A stretch of DNA of 64,000 nucleotides from Treponema_C sp050320395. Lineage in GTDB: Bacteria; Spirochaetota; Spirochaetia; Treponematales; Treponemataceae. The DNA is taken from assembly GCF_050320395.1 (NCBI RefSeq), contig NZ_CP144459.1, positions 806,001-870,000 on the forward strand. The letters run 5' to 3'. This document shows positions 1-8,668 of this stretch, in pieces; within the stretch, counting starts at the first letter, position 1; every line of letters begins with the position of its first letter. The translations under genes were made by a program, and so were the position numbers. The notes under the pieces were generated by a model, which was given only the letters and a program-made list of their open reading frames with translations, was not told the DNA's origin and ran no database searches.

Positions 1-206
1 TCCGGTTTTGAGCAAAGCCCGAAACTCATTACTTGCAGCTTTTCCGTACCTCCGTGTACGGGAGGCATAAATGGCGGCGTCCCAACGTATCTGCTTTTTG
101 ATATTACGAAGCTGTACAGGAATGTATAAATAATGATATACTTAAGGAGTACTTGGAGCGAAAATCGCTTAGCTTACAGTTTAGCTTGCAGCTAAGCTGT
201 AAGCTT
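1..206. repeat. Hairpin-module repeat at left edge
   Basis: No gene is seen before 242. Positions 5-26 match the type A module of the island at 44.8-47.5 kb (GGTTTTG...CGAAACTC followed by ATTACT and GCTTTT). Positions 44-61 are a type B hairpin, CCGTAC / GTACGG around CTCCGT. A further long hairpin lies at 171-205: arm AGCTTACAG continues through one T-G pair into TTAGCT, loop TGC, and both arms return. The same scaffold order (A, spacer, GCTTTT, B) occurs at 44826-44884, 45276-45331 and 45391-45449. An array may therefore extend past the left edge. Confidence 0.7.
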
Positions 207-241
207 GTGTGCTTTGTCAAAACGGGGTTTGCATAAGCGGG

Positions 242-748
242 ATGTATATACGTAAAACCGAAGCGGCGGATATACCGGCAGTTCTCAGCATTTATAAAAA
301 CGCACGCTCTTTTATGCGCCGAAACGGGAACGGTACTCAATGGTCCGAAGACTATCCCGGTGAGGTTTCATTAAGGGCCGACATGGAAAAAAAATGTTCG
401 TATGTGTGCTGTACGGATAAGAGTGAGGTATGCGCGTCCTTTTATTTTGCACGGGAAATCGAACCGTCCTACGCTTTTATTCGGGGCGCATGGCTGAACG
501 ATGAGCCTTACGGCCTTGTTCACCGCATTGCCTGTTGTGAATCGGGCAGGGGAATCGGAAGCTTTTGTCTTCAGTACTGTTTATCGGAAGCGGAAAATAT
601 ACGCATAGATACGCATAAAGATAACCTTCCTATGCGCTCTCTTTTGAAAAAACTGAACTTTGTCTATTGCGGCATTGTTTTGCTTAGTGACGGAAGCGAA
701 CGGCTTGCTTTTCAAAAGCGACTTTTCAAAAAAGCCGTTACATCTTAA
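242..748 (+). CDS. GNAT-family N-acetyltransferase
   Basis: A 168-residue protein with the GNAT fold pattern: beta1/alpha1 at the N-terminus (YIRKTEAADIPAVLSIY), the acetyl-CoA loop GRGIG at about residues 102-106, and the C-terminal DTHKDN ... LLKKLNFVYCG block (123-144) typical of beta5-alpha4. The acceptor cannot be read from the sequence. The ATG at 242 is chosen because the GNAT domain starts there; an upstream ATG at 209 would add 11 residues from hairpin-rich leader DNA. The gene converges on the minus-strand lpt operon and overlaps the 3' end of lptB by 11 bases. No clear Shine-Dalgarno is visible. Confidence 0.75.
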   Translation: MYIRKTEAADIPAVLSIYKNARSFMRRNGNGTQWSEDYPGEVSLRADMEKKCSYVCCTDKSEVCASFYFAREIEPSYAFIRGAWLNDEPYGLVHRIACCESGRGIGSFCLQYCLSEAENIRIDTHKDNLPMRSLLKKLNFVYCGIVLLSDGSERLAFQKRLFKKAVTS

Positions 749-1463
749 ACTCTTCGCCCAAATAGATTTTTCGGGCAAGAGGTGAGGCAAGGATTTCTTC
801 CGGTACACCCTGTACGACGATTTGTCCGCTGCTTATAATGATTGAACGGTCGGTAATTTCGAGGGTATCGCGCACATTGTGGTCGGTTATAAGAACGCCG
901 ATACCGCGGTCTGCCAAGAGGCGAACCGTAGCTTTAATATCGGCTACGGCAATGGGGTCGATACCCGCAAAGGGTTCGTCCAAAAGCAGAATTTCCGGAT
1001 TGTTTGCCAGGGCGCGCGCTATTTCCGTTCTGCGCCTTTCTCCTCCCGAGAGGGTAAAGGCTTCCTGTTTGCGTATCCGGGTAATTGAAAACTCGTCAAG
1101 TAATTCTTCAAGCAGGGTACGCTTTCGGGCTTCCGATAAATCCTGCCTGGTTTCTATAATTGCCCATATGTTTTCTTCAACCGTGAGTTTTCTGAATACC
1201 GAGGTTTCCTGCGGTAAATACGAAATGCCCAGCCGTGCCCGTTTATACATCGGAAGCCGGGTAATGCGCTTGCCGTTTAAAAAGACTTCACCGTCCGAGG
1301 GGCGGTAAAAGCCGACAATCATATAAAAGGTGGTTGTTTTTCCCGCACCGTTCGGGCCGAGCAATCCGAGGACTTCTCCGCTGTGCATGGAAAAGTCTAT
1401 ACCGCGTACAACCGTTTTTTTCCCGAAACTTTTATATAAGCCGGTTACCGCCAGTGTACTCAT
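738..1463 (-). CDS. lptB: LPS export ABC transporter ATPase LptB
   Basis: A 241-residue cytoplasmic ABC ATPase. Walker A GPNGAGKTT is at residues 36-44, the Q-loop YLPQ at 82-85, signature LSGGE at 138-142, and Walker B with LLLDEPFAGIDP at 159-170. The last string and the length are characteristic of LptB, which powers transfer of lipopolysaccharide or another lipid from the inner membrane to the periplasmic bridge. It starts one base after the lptA stop, so it is the distal gene of pyrG-lptC-lptA-lptB. Host-associated treponemes studied so far lack classical LPS, so the natural cargo is uncertain. Confidence 0.9.
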   Translation of the reverse strand: MSTLAVTGLYKSFGKKTVVRGIDFSMHSGEVLGLLGPNGAGKTTTFYMIVGFYRPSDGEVFLNGKRITRLPMYKRARLGISYLPQETSVFRKLTVEENIWAIIETRQDLSEARKRTLLEELLDEFSITRIRKQEAFTLSGGERRRTEIARALANNPEILLLDEPFAGIDPIAVADIKATVRLLADRGIGVLITDHNVRDTLEITDRSIIISSGQIVVQGVPEEILASPLARKIYLGEEFKM

Positions 1464-1464
1464 C

Positions 1465-2142
1465 TTAATCTTTCTCCGTTTTTTTTGTATCGGTAACGCT
1501 GCCGCTTACCTTTCCGTCCAATACTATTTCTTTTGTATCCAAATTAAATACGATTTCCTGAGCGCGGAATACATTGCTTCCTTCAACTATCTTGGGGGCA
1601 CCGTTTAATTCCAAAATTCTTTGTTTTTTGCGGTACACCGCAAAGGCTGCGGTACATACGGCATCTTCCTGTTTGATTTCCGTATTGATTTGAATAAAAG
1701 CCGTTTCGTTTTTTTTGTTGTACTCAATATATTCCGCCTTTGCTTCCACCTTGTTTTCGGTATCGTCCATAAATACGGAGCCTTCCAGAACCGTAATTCC
1801 GGTTTCCCTGTCATGGCGTAACGAATTGCATGTAAAACCGAAGCCTCCGTCGCTATACACCCCCTTTACGGAGCCCAGAGCCTTTATTTTGCGGTATTCG
1901 GTTCCGCTCAGTTCTATGGAGTCGGCGTTCAGTTCCATCGTATTTGTTTTTATTGCGGCATTCCCTTTCAGCAGGGTATATTCGCTGTTTTCCTTTGTGG
2001 TTCCGCTCATCGAATCCGCCGAAAAGGTGATTGTATTGCTTTCGGCATGGGCAAACAAAAGCGGAAAAATAATAAAAACCGCGCATAAAAAAAAGGCGGA
2101 TAAAGGTCTTTTATTTACCGTCGGCAGGCAGTTCAAGCTCAT
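1465..2142 (-). CDS. lptA: LptA/OstA-like periplasmic lipid-transfer protein
   Basis: A 225-residue protein with a signal peptide (hydrophobic stretch about residues 16-31 ending in AHAES), then an OstA-type beta-jellyroll: repeated strands such as ITFSADSMSGTTKE, MELNADSIELSG, VLEGSVFMDDTENKVEAKAEYIEYN. LptA forms the periplasmic bridge between LptC and the outer-membrane translocon. It overlaps the lptC 3' end by 32 bases and abuts lptB, which supports the assignment. Sequence identity within this family is low, so fold pattern and context carry the call. Confidence 0.8.
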   Translation of the reverse strand: MSLNCLPTVNKRPLSAFFLCAVFIIFPLLFAHAESNTITFSADSMSGTTKENSEYTLLKGNAAIKTNTMELNADSIELSGTEYRKIKALGSVKGVYSDGGFGFTCNSLRHDRETGITVLEGSVFMDDTENKVEAKAEYIEYNKKNETAFIQINTEIKQEDAVCTAAFAVYRKKQRILELNGAPKIVEGSNVFRAQEIVFNLDTKEIVLDGKVSGSVTDTKKTEKD

Positions 2143-2818
2143 TGGTTACTCCGTTTTCATCCGTTAAAGCCGGTTCCGTTGGCTCTTTGTCTTCTGTCCC
2201 GGCTTCGGTATGTTCATCGCTTTGTTTCTCCGGCTCTTCCGTTTCCGCTTCGTACAGAGAACCCCTTATATTTCCGGCAAAGGCATAAGACAGGTCTTTT
2301 TTTCGGGCGCTAAAGCCGGTACCCTCGGTTTCCAATAGGGTGCCGGTTTCCGTTTCCACAGCTATGCGTACCCTGTCCCGTTTTCCGCTGTCCAGAATTT
2401 CGCTCTTTCCGTTCCAGCGTAAATTTTCAGCCGAAATACGGGCGCGGTGCTCCCGGCTGTGAATCCGTATGCGGGAAAAAAGATAATACATTTCGGCTTC
2501 TTTATCGGCGGCAAGCAATGCGCACGAACCTTCCACCGATGTATTTCCCCGCTCATCGTACAAGATAAAGTGTACATCTTCTCCGTACATGGCGTTTATG
2601 CCCGAATACTGTTCAAGCTTGGCTGCGGACGTTTCTATCTTTGCCGTATTACGGTCTACACGCGTAAAATGTACATTGTGAAAGATAAATTCGGGGCTTT
2701 GTACCTGCGCTTGGCTGGTTGTTTCGTAATCCAGCGAGCAGGAACTGAGCATACATGCACAAAGCAAAAGCCGGACAACCGTATAAAGTGCGGTTTTAGT
2801 CCCATGCAGGTTGTTCAT
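2111..2818 (-). CDS. lptC: LptC-like lipoprotein (DUF1239 type)
   Basis: A 235-residue protein. The ATG at 2818 is preceded by GGAGGGG on the minus strand and opens a signal peptide ending in a lipobox (LSSC at about residues 26-29), so a lipid anchor is expected rather than the single membrane helix of enterobacterial LptC. The core contains LptC-like strands (FHNVHFTRVDRNTAKIETSA; AEMYYLFSRIRIHSRE). The C-terminal 50 residues are Glu/Thr-rich (EPEKQSDEHTEAGTEDKEPT) and probably disordered. A longer reading from 2965 would overlap pyrG and is rejected. It lies between pyrG and lptA. Confidence 0.7.
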   Translation of the reverse strand: MNNLHGTKTALYTVVRLLLCACMLSSCSLDYETTSQAQVQSPEFIFHNVHFTRVDRNTAKIETSAAKLEQYSGINAMYGEDVHFILYDERGNTSVEGSCALLAADKEAEMYYLFSRIRIHSREHRARISAENLRWNGKSEILDSGKRDRVRIAVETETGTLLETEGTGFSARKKDLSYAFAGNIRGSLYEAETEEPEKQSDEHTEAGTEDKEPTEPALTDENGVTNELELPADGK

Positions 2819-2831
2819 CGCCCCTCCGTCC

Positions 2832-4445
2832 TTATTGTGCGCTTTTTGCTGCCTTAAACGAGGCCCCGATAAAGGCTGCAAAAACCGGATGCGGATTTGC
2901 CGGCCTTGATATAAATTCGGGATGAAATTGCACTCCGATACCCCAAGGGTGATTTTTCCATTCAAAGGCTTCAGCCTGTCCGTCCGCAGCCGAATAGGAA
3001 CTGATAATTAAACCCGTAGATTCCATATCGGCCGTATAGGAGCGGTCAAAGGTATATTTGCCTCTCTGGCGTTCGGTTATAAGCGTACTGCCGTAAATGC
3101 GGGCCAGTTTTGAATCGGGGGCAAGCCTGATTGCACCGTTCCCCAATCGCATAAGGCCTGCGGCGGTTAAACCCGCCTGTTCTTCCGGAAGGCTGATAAC
3201 CGGATAGCTTGAGTTTTGCATAAACTCCGTTGAGTCTGCATCTTCGCGGCCTAAAAGCGAGCGGGCGGTTTCTATGGCCATGAGCTGCATACCCAATCCG
3301 ATTCCCAAAAAGGGCACGGCGTTTTCCCGTGCATAGCGGACGGCCTGCAAAAGTCCTAAAAAGCCGCGCTGACCGTAGTTGTCGGGAACGATGATTCCGT
3401 CTATCCCCTTAAAAAACGGCTCAATATCGGAAGCGCTCTCTATGGATTCGGCATCTATTTTCCGTATAACCAGTTCCAGTCCGTGTGCCGTTACGGCGGC
3501 ATGAAACAGGGATTCGCGTACCGATTTATAACAATCGTCAAAGGGTGTTTTTCTGCCCAACAATCCTATACATACACGGCCTTTCGGATGATTTAATTTG
3601 TGTATAAAATTGGACCACGCGCTTACATCGGCTCTGCGTCCCTTCCAGCCGAGCTTTGATAAAATAACCGTATCCAAGCCCTGCAGGCGAAAGGCAATCG
3701 GCAATTCATAGATTGTTTTTTCAACATCGATTGAAGTAAAAACCGATTCTTTTTCCACGTTGCAAAATGAAGCTATTTTTTTGCGCATATCGTCTTCCAG
3801 AGTAACTTCCGTACGGCACAAGAGGATATCGGGCTGAATACCCAATTCCTGCATTTTTTTTACCGAGTGCTGGGTCGGCTTTGTCTTTAATTCTCCGCCG
3901 GTTATAATCGGCACGAGGGTTAAGTGAATCGCAAGAGCATTGCCCCGTCCCTGCTCGCGGATAAGCTGGCGCGACGCTTCCAAAAAAGGAATGGATTCTA
4001 TATCGCCGACCGTTCCGCCTATTTCGATAATCACCGCATCGGCGCCGCTTTTTGCGCCGAGGGTTAAAATCCTCCGCTTGATTTCGTCGGTTATATGAGG
4101 AATAACCTGCACCGCCCGCCCGTTATAGCGGCCGCTGCGTTCGTTTTTTATAACTTCTTCGTATATTTTTCCCGTTGTAAGCGAATTTAATGCGCTTAAT
4201 TCAATGTTTACAAAACGGGCATAGTTTCCCAAATTCAAATCGGTTTCCGCGCCGTCGGCGGTTACGTATACTTCACCGTGCTGATACGGATTCATATTGC
4301 CGGCGTCAACATTTATATACGGATCGCATTTCATCATAGCGACCTTTAAGCCGCTGCTTTCCAGGAGGCTGCCGATTGAAGCTGCCGCCACTCCCTTCCC
4401 GAGACTCGAACATACACCGCCTGTTACAAAAATATATTTACTCAT
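2832..4445 (-). CDS. pyrG: CTP synthase with altered glutaminase site
   Basis: A 537-residue protein with both PyrG domains. The synthetase domain is intact: TGGVCSSLGKG at 8-18, ATP/UTP residues in KCDPYINVDAGNMNP (39-53), EIGGTVGDIES (141-151). The C-terminal class I amidotransferase domain keeps His-Glu (QFHPEF) but lacks the nucleophile: the usual GICLGMQ reads GIGLGMQ, with Gly383 (codon GGA, 3297-3299) instead of Cys. The usual VPGGFG oxyanion loop reads VPDNYG (353-358). From family knowledge, such an enzyme should use free ammonia but not glutamine. It leads an operon with lptCAB. Confidence 0.93.
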   Translation of the reverse strand: MSKYIFVTGGVCSSLGKGVAAASIGSLLESSGLKVAMMKCDPYINVDAGNMNPYQHGEVYVTADGAETDLNLGNYARFVNIELSALNSLTTGKIYEEVIKNERSGRYNGRAVQVIPHITDEIKRRILTLGAKSGADAVIIEIGGTVGDIESIPFLEASRQLIREQGRGNALAIHLTLVPIITGGELKTKPTQHSVKKMQELGIQPDILLCRTEVTLEDDMRKKIASFCNVEKESVFTSIDVEKTIYELPIAFRLQGLDTVILSKLGWKGRRADVSAWSNFIHKLNHPKGRVCIGLLGRKTPFDDCYKSVRESLFHAAVTAHGLELVIRKIDAESIESASDIEPFFKGIDGIIVPDNYGQRGFLGLLQAVRYARENAVPFLGIGLGMQLMAIETARSLLGREDADSTEFMQNSSYPVISLPEEQAGLTAAGLMRLGNGAIRLAPDSKLARIYGSTLITERQRGKYTFDRSYTADMESTGLIISSYSAADGQAEAFEWKNHPWGIGVQFHPEFISRPANPHPVFAAFIGASFKAAKSAQ

Positions 4446-4480
4446 TCCGTAATTTTCACATCTCCGCTGTTTTTTGTCAA
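4446..4480 (-). promoter_or_regulatory. Candidate pyrG promoter, leaderless
   Basis: On the minus strand TTGACA (4480-4475) is followed after 17 bases by GAAAAT (4457-4452), and the pyrG ATG begins seven bases later at 4445. The -35 is perfect, the -10 weak. Transcription would start at or next to the A of the ATG. No ribosome binding site precedes the ATG. Confidence 0.4.
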
Positions 4481-4497
4481 CTATTTATAATCACCCA

Positions 4498-4533
4498 TTT
4501 ACTTTTTTTCGCTTATGGATTATACTCTACGCT
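4498..4533 (+). promoter_or_regulatory. Candidate cheR promoter, leaderless
   Basis: TTTACT (4498-4503), a 17-base spacer and TATACT (4521-4526) lie just before the cheR ATG at 4534. The predicted start of transcription coincides with the ATG, and no Shine-Dalgarno is present. Confidence 0.5.
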
Positions 4534-5349
4534 ATGGTTGACTTGCTGACAGATGCCCAGTTCGATATGTTTCGCAAAACAATATACGACGAAAGCGGCA
4601 TAACTTTTTCCGCGGCAAATCGTTCCATTTTGGACAGCCGTTTAAAAGAACGTTTGCGTGAAAAACAACTGGAAAATGTTGAAGAGTACTATAAAATGAT
4701 TCTCTCGGATAAAGAAGAGATGAAAACTTTTTTAGACTCCGTGACCACGAATCTTACCCGGTTTTTCAGAAACCAGCCCCATTTTGATGCTTTGACGAAT
4801 TACGTTGTACCTAAGGTCCTTGAATTAAAAAAACAAAACGGACAGCGGGTTATAAAGGTATGGAGTGCGGGCTGTTCAAGCGGCGAAGAACCCTATACTA
4901 TTGCGATGATTTTACAATCGATACTGCCTGCCGGCATGGATTTTGAAATTACCGCATCGGATATTTCCTTAAAGTCTCTTATGGTCGGCAAGCAGGGCTT
5001 TTATGCCGATAACCGCATTACCGGTATTCCTCCGGATTATTTACAGCGCTTTTTTACAAAGGCGGACGGCGGCTATCAGGTTAAAGAAGATTTAAAATCA
5101 AAGATAGAATTCGACTATCATAATTTGCAGCATGATTCCGGTTTGCGTAATGTCGATATTTTATTTTGCAGAAACGTTCTTATTTATTTTGATGAAGCCG
5201 CTCAGCTTGTTGCTATAAACCGTTTTTGGGATTCAATGGCGGCAAAATCCTACCTCTTTATCGGACATTCCGAGTCTTTGTTCGGAATGGATACGAAATT
5301 CGAATTCCTGAAAACCGACTGGGCCTGTTTGTATCAAAAAAATACCTAA
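4534..5349 (+). CDS. cheR: Chemotaxis protein methyltransferase CheR
   Basis: A 271-residue enzyme that methylates glutamates of chemoreceptors using S-adenosylmethionine. The all-helical N-terminal domain (DAQFDMFRKTIYDESGI...) is followed by the SAM-binding loop WSAGCSSGEEPYTIAM and the CheR hallmark DILFCRNVLIYF. The pattern TTNLTRFFRNQPHFD in the linker is also typical. The ATG at 4534 is chosen on homology; an ATG at 4474 would add 20 residues not found in CheR. It is followed after 16 bases by cheB, giving the adaptation pair of the spirochaetal chemotaxis system. Confidence 0.95.
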   Translation: MVDLLTDAQFDMFRKTIYDESGITFSAANRSILDSRLKERLREKQLENVEEYYKMILSDKEEMKTFLDSVTTNLTRFFRNQPHFDALTNYVVPKVLELKKQNGQRVIKVWSAGCSSGEEPYTIAMILQSILPAGMDFEITASDISLKSLMVGKQGFYADNRITGIPPDYLQRFFTKADGGYQVKEDLKSKIEFDYHNLQHDSGLRNVDILFCRNVLIYFDEAAQLVAINRFWDSMAAKSYLFIGHSESLFGMDTKFEFLKTDWACLYQKNT

Positions 5350-5365
5350 ATAAAGTGAGTGATTT

Positions 5366-6517
5366 ATGGACACTATTAATGTTTTAATCGTAGACGATTC
5401 CGCTTTGATGCGAAACCTTGTTTCAAGAATGGTGGAAAACGTTCCCGGGATAACCGTCGCTGCAAAGGCCATGAACGGACAAATGGCTCTTGAAAAACTT
5501 GAAAGTATAAAGGTTGATATAATAATTCTCGACCTTGAAATGCCCGTTATGACCGGCCTCGAGTTTATGCGGGAGCGTAAAAAGCGCGGCTTGGATATAC
5601 CCGTTATTATTTTGTCGAGTATTGCTCACCGCGGCGCCGCCGTTACGATGGAGTGTCTTGAACTGGGAGCAAGCGACTTTTTATTAAAGCCTTCAAACGT
5701 CGGTTCCGAGGATGTAGGCAAGGTCGCCGACCGCATTGTGCAAATGGTACAAAGCTACGGCGGAGCCTATGCCCGCAAACAGGGTAAAAAAATCCCTCTT
5801 TTCGCTTCGACTTCACGCGAAGAGCGCCCCGCCCCTGCCGCCGAAGGTGCCGCGCCTTCGGCCCCGAAGCCCGTTACAAGTGCTTTTACGGTACCCGCTT
5901 CGGCTAAATCCGGCCCGATTCAAGCGGTAAGAGAAAGCGGCCCCATAGAAATTATCGTATTCGGCATTTCGACCGGCGGCCCGAATGCATTGCGCGAAGT
6001 ATTTGCGGGTTTGTCGCCCGATATTAAAAAGCCGATGGTGGTTGTTCAGCACATGCCGGCAGGCTTTACCGCCGAATTTGCCGCCAGCTTAAACAATATT
6101 TGTCCCTTGGAAGTAAAAGAAGCGGCCGAAGGCGATTTGCTTAAGCCGGGCCGTATTCTTATTGCTCCCGGCGGTTACCATGTTGTCGTTGAAAAACGCT
6201 CTCTTGCTTCGATTGTACACTTAAATCAGGAGCCTCCGCGCAACGGACACCGTCCGTCCGCAGACGTTCTTTTTGAATCGGTTGTAAAAGAATATCAGGC
6301 AAACGCATTGGGCGTTATTATGACCGGTATGGGAAAAGACGGGGCTGCAGAACTTGCCGAAATGCGCCGTCAGGGTGCGCGTACCTTGGGCCAGGATGCC
6401 GATTCCTGTATCGTATACGGTATGCCCCGTGCCGCATTTGAAATGGGAGCCGTACAAAAGCAGGTTCCTTTGAACAAAATGGCCGAAGCCATTAACGAGC
6501 TTGCTTTAAAATACTGA
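5366..6517 (+). CDS. cheB: Chemotaxis response regulator methylesterase CheB
   Basis: A 383-residue two-domain protein. The receiver domain has the acidic pair and phosphorylation site (VDDSALMRN near 10; IIILDLEMPVMTG near 55). A Pro/Ala-rich linker of about 60 residues (150-205) leads to the methylesterase domain, with Ser in GISTGGPNAL, His in VVQHMPAGFT and Asp in GVIMTGMGKDGA as catalytic triad. It removes methyl groups from, and deamidates, chemoreceptors when phosphorylated by CheA. It follows cheR in the same operon; the linker is longer than in enterobacterial CheB. Confidence 0.96.
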   Translation: MDTINVLIVDDSALMRNLVSRMVENVPGITVAAKAMNGQMALEKLESIKVDIIILDLEMPVMTGLEFMRERKKRGLDIPVIILSSIAHRGAAVTMECLELGASDFLLKPSNVGSEDVGKVADRIVQMVQSYGGAYARKQGKKIPLFASTSREERPAPAAEGAAPSAPKPVTSAFTVPASAKSGPIQAVRESGPIEIIVFGISTGGPNALREVFAGLSPDIKKPMVVVQHMPAGFTAEFAASLNNICPLEVKEAAEGDLLKPGRILIAPGGYHVVVEKRSLASIVHLNQEPPRNGHRPSADVLFESVVKEYQANALGVIMTGMGKDGAAELAEMRRQGARTLGQDADSCIVYGMPRAAFEMGAVQKQVPLNKMAEAINELALKY

Positions 6518-6545
6518 TACCTGCGGACTTTTATAGACATAAGAG

Positions 6546-6583
6546 AGGCTGCCGTAAAATCCCGTATGTTCGGCAGCTTTTTT
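6546..6583. terminator. Intrinsic terminator after cheB
   Basis: GCTGCCG (6548-6554) pairs with CGGCAGC (6571-6577), followed by TTTTTTA. It lies between the converging cheB and rseC-like genes, and the A/T-rich flank may serve both strands. Confidence 0.7.
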
Positions 6584-7001
6584 ATTCTTCAATGCCGATT
6601 ATTTCACCGCAGGCAGGCCGCATTTTTTTACTGATTAGGCCTATCACGGCTGCGGGAATAAAGATACCCGCCAAAACACCTGCAGCCTGTACCCATTCAT
6701 GAGGGACGTCCTTCATGTGGAGGGCGGCATATTTGTTTGCCGAAAACCAGCCGATTACGGCGCAGATTATCGGTATGCATAAAGCAACAAGGGCTTGCAG
6801 GGCCTGTTTTCCCTTATGTGCCCTTATGTACACCTTCATTCCCGGTTCCAGGGCAAAGGCTGCCGGATTTATGACCGTAAAGGGACTCCCGCGTTTCGCA
6901 CAGGAGCCTTCGGTGCAGTTTATGCATGCGTTCTTTATAAGCGGCAGTACCAATACGCTGCCGTCCTTATATACCGATAATACTTTTGCAGAATCATACA
7001 T
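6582..7001 (-). CDS. RseC/MucC-family membrane protein
   Basis: A 139-residue protein with a soluble N-terminal part bearing cysteines (ACINCTEGSCAKRGS, about 25-39) and two membrane helices (about 68-86 and 104-122). Length, topology, the cysteine cluster and the PAAFALEPGMKVYI strand fit the SoxR-reducing/RseC family. Family members are linked to redox maintenance or sigma-E control in proteobacteria; the role in spirochaetes is not established. It overlaps the upstream TPR gene by eight bases, so the two are probably translated together. Confidence 0.7.
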   Translation of the reverse strand: MYDSAKVLSVYKDGSVLVLPLIKNACINCTEGSCAKRGSPFTVINPAAFALEPGMKVYIRAHKGKQALQALVALCIPIICAVIGWFSANKYAALHMKDVPHEWVQAAGVLAGIFIPAAVIGLISKKMRPACGEIIGIEE

Positions 7002-7536
7002 GTGTAGTGCTTCCTTTTTTCAATTCATTGAGTAAGCGTGCGCATTCGCGTTCTCCGGGCTTGTTTCCCAATTCGGCATAGGTGTCGCGCAAATTAAAGA
7101 GAGCGTCGTAATAATGCGGGTTTAAACTGAGGGCCTTTTCAAAGGCGGCCCCTGCCGACTCATAGGCTTTTGCCGTAAAATGCAGTACGCCTAAATTATT
7201 CCAGAGGCGGGGATTGTTTTCATTCATATCGAGGCCGATGGAGCAGTACTCAAAGGCTTCATCCGTTTCCCCGAGCGCAAGGCATACGAGCGAAAGTCCT
7301 TCCAAAACTTCCTGGTCTTCATAGCCGGGGTCCAGTTCGTAAGCGGTAATCAGCGCCTGCTTTGCCGCATGTAAATCGCCGGAATCGCGGTAGGTTATGC
7401 CGAGGTTGTACCACAACAGATAATTCGATTTTTCGATATAGATAGCACGTTTAAGGCAGGCGATCGCTTCGGCATAGCTTCCGCGCGATGCAAGTTCGAT
7501 AGCGTGAGTATTCAGTGTTTCAGGACTTTCAAACAT
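6994..7536 (-). CDS. TPR-repeat protein
   Basis: A 180-residue protein made almost wholly of tetratricopeptide repeats, about four to five units of 34 residues: NTHAIELASRGSYAEAIACL, YLLWYNLGITYRDSGDLHAA, PRLWNNLGVLHFTAKAYESA, YYDALFNLRDTYAELGN. No signal peptide or membrane helix is seen, so a cytoplasmic scaffold role is likely. It is cotranscribed with the RseC-like gene. The partner cannot be deduced. Confidence 0.8.
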   Translation of the reverse strand: MFESPETLNTHAIELASRGSYAEAIACLKRAIYIEKSNYLLWYNLGITYRDSGDLHAAKQALITAYELDPGYEDQEVLEGLSLVCLALGETDEAFEYCSIGLDMNENNPRLWNNLGVLHFTAKAYESAGAAFEKALSLNPHYYDALFNLRDTYAELGNKPGERECARLLNELKKGSTTHV

Positions 7537-7580
7537 ACCGCCTCCTCTTCAATTGTACGATATAAAGGGCAAAGGGGCAA

Positions 7581-8630
7581 TTACATTGCCGAAAAAAGTT
7601 CGCCAATGAGTGAAGCTCCTTCGGTGCCGGGGTAGAGTTTTTCAATTGTTTTGCACGCATCCGAGATAAGCGTTTTACTTTTTTCGGATGCTTTTTGCAA
7701 GGCTGTTCCCGTATGTATAAGGGTTATTGCTTTTTCTACGGCCGCAGATTCTATGCCCTCTTCGGCGGCCTGCTTAAAACAGGCGGCAAGTTTTTCAAAG
7801 TCTTCAGGATGTTCTTCAAGGTGATAGAGGACCGGAAGGCTTTTTTTGCCTTCAACTATATCGTCTCCGCGTTTTTTTCCGACATTGCCGCTTGTAAGGT
7901 TTATAATATCGTCGCGTATTTGAAAACCGACCCCGATTGCCGCCGCCGCCTCTGCGGTTTTATCCGCCTGTTGCGAAGAACCTCCGCCGAGCAGGATGCC
8001 GCAGCGGGCCGAAAGAGAGGCGAGAGTGCCGGTTTTAAGGGCCGTCATTGCAAGGTATTCTTTTGTTGACGGCAGTTTTCCGTTATCTTTATGCCAGCAA
8101 ATATCCATAGCCTGACCTAAATGCAGGCGGCGGAGTTCCATAGCGAAGGTATCGTATAAAACCGCTTTTAAAGAGGGTTCAAAGTCCTGTAAGCAGGCGG
8201 CTGCCTGAAAATAGAGCCATGAACCGGCATTTAAAGCGGTATCTATGCCCCGGCTTATGTGTACGGCCGGTTTTCCCCTTCTCATATCCGCCCCGTCTTC
8301 TATATCGTCGTGGATGAGACTGGCCGTGTGTACGAATTCAATCAGCGGTGTTACCCTGTAGGTGCGTGCTGTCAATTCCTCCCTGTTTGCGTCATGGGTG
8401 CTTACGGCTTCGGCGCATAAAACCGCAAATAAGGGTCTCCAGCGTTTTCCTCCCGAAGAAACCAGTATGTTACAGGGTTCGACCAGCTCCGCTATATGAT
8501 GTGTATCGACTGCGGCATCGGTTTTACCGAAGGAATGAGCGCGCCAAAGCCCGTCATAGGGGCTTTCCGGTAAATTTGAGCGCAATACCGCTTCAATTTT
8601 TTCAAGTCTTGATGTAAAATGAGAATTCAT
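7581..8630 (-). CDS. Polyprenyl diphosphate synthase (class I)
   Basis: A 349-residue trans-isoprenyl diphosphate synthase. The first Asp-rich motif is intact (HDDIEDGADMRRGKPA, near residue 110). The second region reads FQIRDDIINL, so the last Asp of DDxxD is Asn. SSGGKRWRPLFAV near residue 58 and GKKRGDDIVEGKKSLPVLY are also typical. The enzyme would extend dimethylallyl diphosphate with isopentenyl diphosphate for quinones or the undecaprenyl carrier; chain length cannot be read safely. It is divergent from rlmE. Confidence 0.88.
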   Translation of the reverse strand: MNSHFTSRLEKIEAVLRSNLPESPYDGLWRAHSFGKTDAAVDTHHIAELVEPCNILVSSGGKRWRPLFAVLCAEAVSTHDANREELTARTYRVTPLIEFVHTASLIHDDIEDGADMRRGKPAVHISRGIDTALNAGSWLYFQAAACLQDFEPSLKAVLYDTFAMELRRLHLGQAMDICWHKDNGKLPSTKEYLAMTALKTGTLASLSARCGILLGGGSSQQADKTAEAAAAIGVGFQIRDDIINLTSGNVGKKRGDDIVEGKKSLPVLYHLEEHPEDFEKLAACFKQAAEEGIESAAVEKAITLIHTGTALQKASEKSKTLISDACKTIEKLYPGTEGASLIGELFSAM

Positions 8631-8668
8631 GGTATTGATTATAGCGGATTCTTCCGATAAAGAAAATA

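Noticed and set aside
2819..2965. Longer lptC reading through the pyrG end
   Set aside because: The signal peptide and lipobox follow the ATG at 2818, which has a strong ribosome binding site.
6548..6577. cheB 3' hairpin as an island-type module
   Set aside because: It has a normal G+C stem with T tract and neither the GAGTTTT base nor the ATCCG tip.
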